64,000 bases of DNA from Armatimonadota bacterium (GTDB lineage Bacteria; Armatimonadota; Fimbriimonadia; Fimbriimonadales; Fimbriimonadaceae). A model generated the notes under the pieces. The model saw only the letters and a program-made list of their open reading frames with translations, had not been told where the DNA came from and did no database searches. Location: positions 20,947-84,946 of the forward strand of contig JADFMN010000013.1 in NCBI GenBank assembly GCA_022563855.1, given 5' to 3'. The position numbers and the translations under genes were made by a program. This document shows positions 1 through 7,563 of this stretch, in pieces. Each line of letters begins with the position of its first letter. The stretch's first letter is position 1.

Positions 1-16
1 TCGAGGATTTCTGCGC

Positions 17-511
17 TCATCCTCGGCGCGACACCTCGGCGTTCTTGTCGAGCACCATCTTCTCTTGTTCCTGCTGAAACTCATCGAGACGCGCAGACAA
101 CCCGTCATCGGAGCAAGCGAGAATCCGCACGGCGAGCAAGCCCGCGTTGGTCGCGTTGCCGATTGCCACGCATGCGACGGGTATGCCGCGCGGCATCTGC
201 ACGATCGAGTACAGCGAGTCCAACCCGTCCATTCCGCGACTCTTCACAGGCACGCCGATAACGGGAAGCGAAGTCAGCGAAGCGACCATGCCCGGTAGAT
301 GCGCAGCACCCCCAGCCCCCGCAATGATCACGCGCAGTCCGCGAGAGCGAGCAGACTTGGCGTATTCGACCATCCGATCAGGCGTCCGGTGCGCACTCAC
401 GATCTCAAGCTCATAAGGAACCTCGAAATCCTTCATGACGACCTCTGCCGCCTCCATGGTTTCGAGGTCGCTGTCCGACCCCATGATGATTCCGACGACC
501 GGCTCCGACAT
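17..511 (-). CDS. purE: N5-carboxyaminoimidazole ribonucleotide mutase (class I PurE)
   Basis: Cytoplasmic enzyme of de novo purine synthesis that converts N5-CAIR to CAIR. The 164-residue product has the family order: [11 protein letters not shown] at the N-terminus, SAHRTPDR with the catalytic His at residue 41, then [11 protein letters not shown] and [10 protein letters not shown]. The ATG at 511 is chosen because the frame upstream of it has no family-like sequence. A TATCCT box (518-523) lies 6 nt before the ATG and there is no Shine-Dalgarno, so the transcript may be leaderless. It diverges from ftsZ. purK is not adjacent. Confidence 0.95.
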   Translation of the reverse strand: MSEPVVGIIMGSDSDLETMEAAEVVMKDFEVPYELEIVSAHRTPDRMVEYAKSARSRGLRVIIAGAGGAAHLPGMVASLTSLPVIGVPVKSRGMDGLDSLYSIVQMPRGIPVACVAIGNATNAGLLAVRILACSDDGLSARLDEFQQEQEKMVLDKNAEVSRRG

Positions 512-517
512 GGCACT

Positions 518-523
518 AGGATA
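518..523 (-). promoter_or_regulatory. -10 box of purE (leaderless type)
   Basis: TATCCT on the minus strand, 6 nt before the purE ATG. At this distance the transcript would begin at or next to the start codon. The same spacing recurs before many genes in the window. Confidence 0.5.
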
Positions 524-651
524 CACCTTCGAACGTGTGGAAAAGTTCGGTTCCCAATTCCTGCCCGGGTTGCGGCTTTTCCAGGTTCGTTCACGTCCTA
601 AATGACGGCTCTGCTCGTGTGCGGAGCACTGGTCGTTACAAGGACCGAACG

Positions 652-1767
652 ATGACAGGAAGAAACCTCTTCGACTCACAGGTAGTCATCAAGGTGATGG
701 GTGTCGGCGGCGGCGGGTGCAACGCCGTCAACCGCATGATTCAGACCGCTCTAGAGGGCGTGAAATTCGTCGCGCTCAACACGGACATGCAGGCGCTGAA
801 CGCATGCTACGCCGAAAAGAAGCTGGCTCTGGGCGATATGATTACGCGAGGACTCGGCACCGGCGGCGACCCGACCAAAGGCCAAGCTGCGGCCAAGGAG
901 AGCGAGCACGCGATCGCTGCGGAGCTGGAGGGGGTCGACATGCTCTTCATCACTGCCGGCATGGGCGGCGGGACTGGAACCGGCGCGGCGCCCATCGTCG
1001 CGCAGATCGCTCAACGGCTCGACATCTTGACGGTCGGAGTCGTGACCAAGCCGTTTGGCTTCGAGGGGCCCCGGCGACGGCGTATCGCCGAAGAGGGAAT
1101 CGCCCGAATGCAGGAGCACGTGGATACTCTCATCGTCATCCCTAACGAGAAGCTGCTGACGGCGGTCGATCGCAAAACGTCGCTCGAAGACGCCTTCAGG
1201 TACGCCGACGACACCCTTCGCCAGGGGGTCCAGGGCATCAGCGACATCATTCTCAAGCCAGGGCTGATCAACGTTGACTTCGCCGACGTCAAGAGCGTCA
1301 TGAAGGACGCGGGCGTCGCGCTCATGGGGCTGGGCCGAGGAACCGGGGAGCACCGAGGTCGAACTGCGGCAGAGGCTGCAGCGACGTCACCGCTGATAGA
1401 GACCGACGTTCGCGGTGCGAAGCGGCTGCTCATCAACATTACCGCCGGACCGGACTTCAGCTTGGGCGAAGCGAACGACATCATGGAGTACGTCATGCAG
1501 TTCGCCGACGCGGAGGACGCAGCGATCTTCATGGGGCACGTCACCGACGAAAGCATGGGCGATCAGGTCTCCGTGACCCTCCTCGCGGCCGGAATGCCTG
1601 CAGTGTCCCGCCGACAGGCCGACCGCGAAGTGTTCGTCAGAGAGGAGGCGCCGACGTCCTCCGGCGAGGACGCCGTAGCGCGGCCAACGCTCGACGCCAT
1701 CGAACTCGACGAGATCGACTTCGACATCCCGGCGTTCCTGCGGCACCAGCACTCCGGCCGAAGATAA
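652..1767 (+). CDS. ftsZ: Cell division protein FtsZ
   Basis: Tubulin-like GTPase that forms the cytokinetic ring. The 371-residue protein has the GTP-binding start [11 protein letters not shown], the tubulin signature GGGTGTG at residues 105-111, and the T7-loop region after residue 190. The C-terminal tail ends in DIPAFLRHQ, the conserved peptide that binds FtsA-type anchors. The ATG at 652 has AAGGA about 8 nt upstream; residues coded before it lack homology. No ftsA, ftsQ or mur gene is adjacent, so it lies outside the usual dcw cluster. A strong terminator follows. Confidence 0.97.
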   Translation: MTGRNLFDSQVVIKVMGVGGGGCNAVNRMIQTALEGVKFVALNTDMQALNACYAEKKLALGDMITRGLGTGGDPTKGQAAAKESEHAIAAELEGVDMLFITAGMGGGTGTGAAPIVAQIAQRLDILTVGVVTKPFGFEGPRRRRIAEEGIARMQEHVDTLIVIPNEKLLTAVDRKTSLEDAFRYADDTLRQGVQGISDIILKPGLINVDFADVKSVMKDAGVALMGLGRGTGEHRGRTAAEAAATSPLIETDVRGAKRLLINITAGPDFSLGEANDIMEYVMQFADAEDAAIFMGHVTDESMGDQVSVTLLAAGMPAVSRRQADREVFVREEAPTSSGEDAVARPTLDAIELDEIDFDIPAFLRHQHSGRR

Positions 1768-1805
1768 CAAACGACTTGCATCGAAACGTACTGGTCCAAC
1801 GAATA

Positions 1806-1834
1806 GCCCCGCCCCCGTGGCGGGGCATTTTTTT
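1806..1834 (+). terminator. Rho-independent terminator of ftsZ
   Basis: Perfect 8-bp stem GCCCCGCC (1806-1813) and GGCGGGGC (1819-1826), a 5-nt loop, then A and seven T (1828-1834), 38 nt after the ftsZ stop. Confidence 0.9.
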
Positions 1835-1839
1835 GACGG

Positions 1840-1924
1840 GTCGCTTGCTTTGCTGGCGCTGGCTTCGCTGACACTTGCTGCGCTTACTCTCGTGACTGCC
1901 CGCAGAGTCAGCAAAGCGAGTGAC
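1840..1924. repeat. Imperfect inverted repeat after ftsZ
   Basis: The 16-mer at 1840-1855 (GTCGCTTGCTTTGCTG) and the one at 1909-1924 are reverse complements at 14 of 16 positions. They lie between the convergent ends of ftsZ and the nitroreductase gene. Function unknown; possibly a remnant of a dispersed hairpin repeat. Confidence 0.4.
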
Positions 1925-1929
1925 GCAAC

Positions 1930-2736
1930 CTAGCGCTTGTCCAAACCCCGTGCGCCCAGGAAATCCTTTAACACGTCCCGCCCGGAGAGATGATGCTCGT
2001 CGACTCTGCGACCGCTGCGCATCGACCAGGCGACGTCCACCTTCAAGTTCTGCGAATCATTGAACGCCTTCATACGCTCGTCGTAGTCGCCGACTTCGAC
2101 CTCTCGGTCGTACTTTTCGCGGAACCAAACCTTGTCCTGCGAGAGCCGAGGCTTGATCACAGCAGAGCAGTCATCGGCCGGATACCCCAGGCACAGGCCA
2201 AAGACGCCGAACGTGCCATCAGGCAACTCCAAAAGCTCGGCAACGGCCGACGGCGAGTTGCGCAGCGCCCCGATGTAGCAGATACCGATGCCGGTCGATT
2301 CGGCCGCGCACACCAGACGCTCGGCAGCGAGCGCAACATCCACCAGCGCCATGGTGTAGTACTCGTTGTAGTCCAGCCCGAGACACTCCTCGCCAACCTC
2401 TTTTGCAACCTCGCGAATGCGGAAGTGGTCGACGATAAAACAGAGGAACCAACTGGCGTCGCGAACTTGATCCTGATCCGCGCAAAGCTCGGCGATCGCG
2501 GCTCTGCGATCCCGTTCCTGGACGGAGATCACCGACCACAGTTGCAGGTTGCTGCTCGTCGCGGAGCTCTGAGCCGCCGCAATCAGCCAACGCATCGTCT
2601 GCTCCGATATCGGCGCCTCCGAGTAGTTGCGAACCGAGCGATGCGCTAGCAGCCTGGCAGGCAGTTCAGAGGGCGGCGATGAGGCGCTGGAGCCGTATCG
2701 GCGGTTCCAAGACTCCGACGGAGATTCGTCAAACAC
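1930..2736 (-). CDS. Nitroreductase-family NAD(P)H oxidoreductase
   Basis: Resembles NfsA/Frp-type FMN-dependent oxidoreductases. Residues about 27-45 (LLAHRSVRNYSEAPIS) form the typical FMN-phosphate contact with Arg and Ser. SATSSNLQLWSVI and the later GICYIGALRNSP and GLCLGYP segments fit the family, as does the length of 268. It probably reduces quinones, nitro compounds or flavin in the cytosol; the substrate cannot be told. The start is GTG at 2736. It is the last gene of a minus-strand run of five, 8 nt after the lipoprotein gene. Confidence 0.88.
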   Translation of the reverse strand: MFDESPSESWNRRYGSSASSPPSELPARLLAHRSVRNYSEAPISEQTMRWLIAAAQSSATSSNLQLWSVISVQERDRRAAIAELCADQDQVRDASWFLCFIVDHFRIREVAKEVGEECLGLDYNEYYTMALVDVALAAERLVCAAESTGIGICYIGALRNSPSAVAELLELPDGTFGVFGLCLGYPADDCSAVIKPRLSQDKVWFREKYDREVEVGDYDERMKAFNDSQNLKVDVAWSMRSGRRVDEHHLSGRDVLKDFLGARGLDKR

Positions 2737-2744
2737 AGCCGGAA

Positions 2745-3197
2745 TTATGAACCCTCGAGGGCCGCGCTCAATTCATCGAGGTACCAGTCGATCCCGCCGT
2801 ACCCCTCGACCCTTCCGATCTCTTCGCCGTCGGCGTTCATGAAAATCGTGGACGGGATGGATTTCACTTCATGCCGAATCGAGAGCTGAATCGTCGCCGG
2901 CGAGTTCATTATTATGCTGACTGGCACAAAGTCAGTCAATTGGTCGGTGATCGGCTTGTGTTCCATGGCGTCGTCAAGCAGAAACTCAGATTGATTCTCA
3001 CCCGGCTTCCAAAAGACCAGCATGACGCCTTGGCCGGTCTCTTCAGCCGTCTCGAACGCCTGTGCATAGGTGTCCGTCCAGGCAACAGTGCCCAGCTTGT
3101 CGCCGTGATCAACCTTCTTAGCGCCATTCCCGCAGCCAAGCAACGCCAAGGCAGACAGTGCGAGCACGAGCGGGGCCAGCAATCTATAAGTACTCAT
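2745..3197 (-). CDS. Thioredoxin-fold lipoprotein lacking the CXXC motif
   Basis: A 150-residue lipoprotein: hydrophobic signal, then LALLGC with the lipidated Cys at residue 22. The mature part has thioredoxin-like order: VMLVFWKP, then VPVSIIMN, the cis-Pro region VKSIPSTIFMNADGEEIGRVEGY, and a C-terminal helix. Where the redox CXXC would be (about residues 61-69) the sequence is FWKPGENQS, so a thiol-disulphide function is unlikely. It overlaps the 3' end of xylA by 14 nt and is probably co-translated. It may be a binding or chaperone module. Confidence 0.75.
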   Translation of the reverse strand: MSTYRLLAPLVLALSALALLGCGNGAKKVDHGDKLGTVAWTDTYAQAFETAEETGQGVMLVFWKPGENQSEFLLDDAMEHKPITDQLTDFVPVSIIMNSPATIQLSIRHEVKSIPSTIFMNADGEEIGRVEGYGGIDWYLDELSAALEGS

Positions 3198-4494
3198 TGA
3201 TCAAATTCTCAAGCCGCTCCTGCCGTCCAGACGTTCGAGCGGGCTCATCCGCCGCTCTAGCGTGTTCGGCGCACTGCTCCAGCGAACGCTCACCCTTTAG
3301 AACGCCATCCCCAAACGGATCATTCCAACCTGAGTAACGATCAGCCAAGATTCCGGCCAGTCGACCGTCTTGTCGAATCCTGCAAGCGATCTTGAGCCCG
3401 AAAGCGAAGGCGTCCATCCCCCCGATGTGCGCGTACAGCAAGTCGACCGGCTCGTGCGATGCGCGCCTGACTTTGGCGTCGAAGTTCAGACCGCCGGTGG
3501 TGAACCCTCCCATTTCCAGCACCTCGAGCATCACCTGCGTCGTGAGGTACACGTTCGTCGGAAACTGATCGGTGTCCCAGCCTAACAGCTCATCGCCGCA
3601 GTTCGCGTCTACCGAACCGAGCGCACCGGCATACCGAGCGACTCTCAGTTCGTGCTGCATCGTATGGCCGGCGAGTGTAGCGTGGTTCGTCTCAATGTTG
3701 AGCTTGAAGAACCCCATTAGCTCGAACTCCCGCAGGAAGTTCAGGCACGCCTCGACGTCGCTGTCGTACTGGTGTTTGGTCGGCTCCATCGGCTTCGGCT
3801 CGATGTACAGCTGTCCCTTGAATCCGATCTCATCGGCGTACTCGGCCGCGAGCCTCAAGAACGTCGCCAACTGCTCCCGCTCTCTCTTTAAGTCTGTGTT
3901 CAGCAGCGTGTCGTACCCTTCGCGCCCACCCCAGAACGTGTAGCCAGCTCCGCCGAGCTTTTTCGTCGCGTCCATCGCGCTCTTGACCTGCAGCGCCGCG
4001 CGCGCAAAGACGTCCGGATTCGGGTTGGTCGCCGCACCGCACTGGTAGCGAGGATGGCTGAACAGGTTGGCCGTACCCCAAAGCAGCCGCACACCGGTCG
4101 CCCGCTGGCGGTCCAAGGCGTACTCGACCATCTGGTCGAGATTCGCCTCGTACTCGTGAGGAGACTCGCCCTCCGGCGCGATGTCCGTGTCGTGAAAACA
4201 CCAGTAGCCGACGCCAAGCTTCTGGAACAACTCGAACGCTGCGTCCATGACGATTTTGGACTCGCCAACGTCCTTCGGCACCAGAGGCCACGGTCTGACC
4301 ATGGTAGCCGAGCCGAAAGGATCGACGCCGCCGCCGCGCATCGTGTGCCAGTAGCAGACGGCGAACTTCAGGTGCTCGCGCATCGACTTGCCCGCAATCT
4401 CGGACTCGGCGTCGTAGTGCCGGAATGCCAGCGGATTCTGGCTCTCCGGGCCCTCGTAGGCAATCGGCGAATCGACCTCGGGGAAAAACGTCAC
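3184..4494 (-). CDS. xylA: Xylose isomerase
   Basis: Interconverts D-xylose and D-xylulose (or glucose and fructose) in the cytosol. At 436 residues it has all class II landmarks: CFHDTDIAPEG with catalytic His 101 and Asp 104, FWGGREGY, the metal-binding IEPKPMEPTKHQYD, NIETNHATLAGHTMQHEL and GSVDANCGDELLGWDTDQFPT. The start is GTG at 4494, overlapping the stop of the upstream gene by 4 nt. No xylulokinase of the usual type is adjacent; the divergent PfkB kinase might use a related sugar, which is only a guess. Confidence 0.96.
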   Translation of the reverse strand: MTFFPEVDSPIAYEGPESQNPLAFRHYDAESEIAGKSMREHLKFAVCYWHTMRGGGVDPFGSATMVRPWPLVPKDVGESKIVMDAAFELFQKLGVGYWCFHDTDIAPEGESPHEYEANLDQMVEYALDRQRATGVRLLWGTANLFSHPRYQCGAATNPNPDVFARAALQVKSAMDATKKLGGAGYTFWGGREGYDTLLNTDLKREREQLATFLRLAAEYADEIGFKGQLYIEPKPMEPTKHQYDSDVEACLNFLREFELMGFFKLNIETNHATLAGHTMQHELRVARYAGALGSVDANCGDELLGWDTDQFPTNVYLTTQVMLEVLEMGGFTTGGLNFDAKVRRASHEPVDLLYAHIGGMDAFAFGLKIACRIRQDGRLAGILADRYSGWNDPFGDGVLKGERSLEQCAEHARAADEPARTSGRQERLENLINEYL

Positions 4495-5084
4495 CTTCCG
4501 AGCGCGATTCTCTTCATGACGTCGTAGGCAACAGGATCAATGAGAATGACTCGGATCCATAGCTCTAGCCGCTGGTCGATGGTCATTGTCTTCGGGTCGA
4601 GCGTCGGGTCGAAAAACCGTGGATTGAACGCTTTTGCCGCTGCGGCAATCTGCCCTTCGTTGAGCGTTTGATTCAGCTCGGCTTGAAGATCGGCGACAAT
4701 ACCGTCGATGATCGCCTTTCTCATCATATTGAACGCGCGAAACATGTTCAGCATACGCGCCATGAAGTCCTCTGTCGGAATCTGACCCCGGTCCCTCGCC
4801 TTTTTCAGCGCCGCGTCGATCTCGACCTCGAAGGACTTCATCATCTCGTACTCCTTGTCGTTGTGGCGCTTCATCTCAGCACGACCCTTTTCGAGCACAG
4901 TAAGAAGCTCGTCCGCCTGCTTCGGCGTGATGAGCACCGGCAGAATCTGATTGTAAATCTCAATCTCCTGAACCTTGCGAACAATCTCATCGCTGTGCTT
5001 CGCTTGAGCAGGATCGACCTGTGCCAGGGCAGAGGCGGAGAGGCAGGCAACTATGACGAGGGTGACTAGCGGACGGAAGTTCAT
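4491..5084 (-). CDS. Exported helical protein of unknown function
   Basis: A 197-residue protein with a clear Sec signal (VTLVIVACLSASALAQ) and a charged, helix-rich mature part with no Cys. Repeated KRHNDKEYEMMKSFEVEIDAALKK-like helices suggest a periplasmic helical bundle. The start at 5084 has AGGAGAA upstream; the longer frame beyond it lacks a signal. It overlaps both neighbours by 4 nt, so it is translationally coupled to the membrane protein before it and to xylA after it. No known family is recognised. Confidence 0.7.
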   Translation of the reverse strand: MNFRPLVTLVIVACLSASALAQVDPAQAKHSDEIVRKVQEIEIYNQILPVLITPKQADELLTVLEKGRAEMKRHNDKEYEMMKSFEVEIDAALKKARDRGQIPTEDFMARMLNMFRAFNMMRKAIIDGIVADLQAELNQTLNEGQIAAAAKAFNPRFFDPTLDPKTMTIDQRLELWIRVILIDPVAYDVMKRIALGR

Positions 5085-5449
5085 GTTTGATCGTTCTCCT
5101 GCGAATTGGACGTATCTGAAGCTGCCGCCGTTTCTGAACCTACCGCCGATGCGAGCATAGCTGCGGCCCCGAGTACCTGAAGGTGGATGAACAACAGACC
5201 TAGAACCGCTACGATCGGCCAGGCCCACAGCGTCAAGGCGCCATCTCTCGTACCGCCGAGCGCGTCCAGCGCGAACAGTCCCACGGCCAGCACGAACAGC
5301 CCTAAAATCAGGCCGCCAGCCCCAAACATCACCCGTTTCTGGGGTGTGAGGCCCTGCATGCGCGTTTTCAGCGCCGCCGAACGTCTGCGCATGGCCAAGC
5401 CGTAGGCGATCCAGACCAGAAAGCAGACAGATGACTGCAGCCAGATCAT
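5081..5449 (-). CDS. Small membrane protein of unknown function
   Basis: A 122-residue protein with about three membrane segments: LQSSVCFLVWIAYGLAM at the start, FGAGGLILGLFVLAVGLFAL, and LWAWPIVAVLGLLFIHLQVLG. The C-terminal tail is acidic and Ser/Thr rich. The ATG at 5449 is preferred (AAGG about 8 nt upstream); an upstream ATG at 5494 would add 15 residues and run into the divergent gene. It is the first gene of the five-gene xylA operon, whose genes mostly overlap by 4 nt. Function unknown. Confidence 0.65.
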   Translation of the reverse strand: MIWLQSSVCFLVWIAYGLAMRRRSAALKTRMQGLTPQKRVMFGAGGLILGLFVLAVGLFALDALGGTRDGALTLWAWPIVAVLGLLFIHLQVLGAAAMLASAVGSETAAASDTSNSQENDQT

Positions 5450-5492
5450 AGGCCCGACCTTACCTGAAGGCGTTCGTACACAATATGGGCAC

Positions 5493-6410
5493 ATGATCGT
5501 GGTTTACGGAACCGTGTGCCTCGATCTCCTGCATCGAGTCGATTTCTTGCCCCAAAAGGGTGGCTACACGGAGATCACCGAGGAGATTCACATGCTCGGC
5601 GGCGAAGCAGCGAACACGGCTGCTGCGCTCGTCCGATGGGGCGCAGACACGACGTTGGTCGGAAATCCGATCGGCCAAGGGGCACAGGCTGATCTGTTGG
5701 CTGCGCTGCTCCGCCAACACGGGCTTGGTCAGGCATTGCTTCCCCACGCCGACCACGCAGCGCCCGTTTGCCACATTTTCGTTACTCCCGATGGCCAGCG
5801 CACGATGTTCGGACGTGGATTCGCGGAGATGGAGAAGAGATGTGATCCGGCTCTCGCGCCTCTGCCGGCCGGATCGTGGTTCACGGCAGATCCGAATCAC
5901 GGCAAGAAGGCCCGCGAGGCGATCGCGTTGGCCTCGAAAGCCGGTATGAAAATCTACTTGCTCGACTTTGTCCGAGACGACGAGACGGTTCCCGTTGGAG
6001 CGATCTGGCAGAGCAGCACCGCGTGGGTCGGCCGATTCGGCGATGCCCAACACAACTGCGACTGGGTTTCTCGCTGGCTGGAACAGCACGACTGCTTCGG
6101 AATCCTCACGGACGGCGTCAACGGGTTTGTCGCAGGCAGCAGGGAGTTTGGAGTCCACAAGTACCCGGCGGTCGATATCCCTGACTCGGTCGACTCGACC
6201 GGCGCTGGCGACATGTTCCGCGCGGGGGTGCTGTTCGGGCTTGCCGCTGGCTGGGAGATCGCTCAGTGCTTCACGTTCGCTTCGACTGCAGCGGCGTTCA
6301 ACTGCAGGAAGCTAGGCGCGATCGGCGGACTCGAGTCAAAGCAAATGATCGACGCGTTCTTGGCAGACCATCCGGAAGTCGCCGGCCATTACGAGTCAGC
6401 GAAGCGATAG
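5493..6410 (+). CDS. PfkB-family carbohydrate kinase
   Basis: A ribokinase-fold sugar kinase of 305 residues. The N-terminal GGEAANTAAALVRWGA (from residue 36) is PfkB signature 1. DSVDSTGAGDMFRAG near residues 231-245 is signature 2, with the anion hole and catalytic Asp 240. The substrate cannot be decided from the sequence; ribose, fructose or a nucleoside are possible. It diverges from the xylA operon with a very short gap, so the promoters overlap. The sequence CAATAT lies 6 nt before the ATG, fitting a leaderless start. Confidence 0.88.
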   Translation: MIVVYGTVCLDLLHRVDFLPQKGGYTEITEEIHMLGGEAANTAAALVRWGADTTLVGNPIGQGAQADLLAALLRQHGLGQALLPHADHAAPVCHIFVTPDGQRTMFGRGFAEMEKRCDPALAPLPAGSWFTADPNHGKKAREAIALASKAGMKIYLLDFVRDDETVPVGAIWQSSTAWVGRFGDAQHNCDWVSRWLEQHDCFGILTDGVNGFVAGSREFGVHKYPAVDIPDSVDSTGAGDMFRAGVLFGLAAGWEIAQCFTFASTAAAFNCRKLGAIGGLESKQMIDAFLADHPEVAGHYESAKR

Positions 6411-6684
6411 GGACTCAGGCCCGCTCACGCCATTGTGGTGCGGGTCTCCAGACCTGCACGTATGCGCGGAGCCGACGGCTGGCGCGGCTCGCGGTGACGC
6501 TCGCCCTCCCAGTTCGTGTAGTCGCGCTTGCTGCTCCGAGGAGCACAAACGCGCAGAATGGTTGTCCCGATGCCCGCGCGACATGGAGCGCGGACTCTTA
6601 GTTCGCATCTCGGCCTTCGGACTCTCAGTCCGATGAAGGCACGCCGCCTGCCGTGAACAGGTGAAAATGATATCGTCCCGGCGT
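6411..6684. repeat. Repeat-filled intergenic region
   Basis: No convincing gene. It holds four short hairpins: 6438-6459 (arms GTGCGGGTCT / AGACCTGCAC around CC), a 29-bp copy of a dispersed repeat at 6482-6510, 6590-6606 (GCGGACT-CTT-AGTTCGC) and 6618-6632 (CGGACT-CTC-AGTCCG). Relatives of the first occur at 10036-10057, and of the second at 29483-29510 and 30615-30642. It separates the convergent pfkB and dapF genes. Confidence 0.75.
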
Positions 6685-7563
6685 CTATCTGGCGACTACT
6701 TGGCGACCACCAGGCGACGAGTTCCGAGCTTTGCTCACGGCAACCGACCCGCTGAACACCTCGCTGGGCGAGGACGTCGCCAGCAGTTCGCCCTGCCAGG
6801 AATCCGCCGAAACGGTAGTCTCGCCACCTTTGCTGACCACCCTGATCTCGCCGCCAAAGCCGCGTCGGCGCATCGCGACAACCGCCGCCGCGCTCGCGCC
6901 GGTGCCGCAGCCAAGCGTCTCGCCCGCCCCGCGCTCCCAGATACGGATGCTCAGCTCAGACTCGCTCACGATCTTGGTATAGATGATGCTTGTGCGCTCG
7001 GGGAAGAGGGGGTCGACTTCGATCTTAGGGCTGACGGCAAAAAACGTTCGGTCATCGGGAAGCTCGTCCACGAACGAGACGAAGTGCGTGCTTCCGACGT
7101 TGACGGCCGTGCCGATAACTCCGCACACGGGCTCTTCGACCAGTTCCGTCTCATGAAGTCCGGTGTCGAGAGGAACCGCCTCGGGATCGAAGTTCGCGCG
7201 CCCTCCGTCGGTGGAAACGCGCCCGTCCTCATGGACGGTTGCCGACACATTGCGCCCGCCGTGCTCGATCACGTGGCTGGCAGACACCCAGCCGCGCCGA
7301 ACCGCATAAAGCGCCGAGCAGCGAGATCCGTTTCCGCAGACGTCCTCGGAGCCGTCAGGATTGAACATCCGCAGCACTAGCCCGACGCCCTGCGAATCCA
7401 AAACCAGAAGCCCGTCGCTACCGATCGACGTGCGCCGGCTGCAGAGCGCTCTTGCGAGATCCGGCAGGCGCTCGTCGCACGCAACTCGCTTCAAGTCTGA
7501 GAGTTGGACGAGCACAAAGTCGTTTCCCACCGACTGCATCTTGCAAAACGGCAGCACGCTCAT
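6685..7563 (-). CDS. dapF: Diaminopimelate epimerase
   Basis: Converts LL- to meso-diaminopimelate for lysine and peptidoglycan synthesis. At 292 residues it has both catalytic cysteines: Cys 76 in NPDGSEDVCGNGSRC and Cys 219 in ERGAGETLGCGTGAS. The N-terminal KMQSVGNDFV motif is the substrate loop. The last 20 residues (SSPGGRQVVAR) go beyond the usual end. It overlaps the upstream 650-residue gene by 4 nt, so the two form a minus-strand operon. Confidence 0.97.
   Translation of the reverse strand: MSVLPFCKMQSVGNDFVLVQLSDLKRVACDERLPDLARALCSRRTSIGSDGLLVLDSQGVGLVLRMFNPDGSEDVCGNGSRCSALYAVRRGWVSASHVIEHGGRNVSATVHEDGRVSTDGGRANFDPEAVPLDTGLHETELVEEPVCGVIGTAVNVGSTHFVSFVDELPDDRTFFAVSPKIEVDPLFPERTSIIYTKIVSESELSIRIWERGAGETLGCGTGASAAAVVAMRRRGFGGEIRVVSKGGETTVSADSWQGELLATSSPSEVFSGSVAVSKARNSSPGGRQVVAR

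Noticed and set aside
6661..7380. 239-residue plus-strand frame over dapF
   Set aside because: Antisense shadow of dapF, which has both catalytic Cys motifs.
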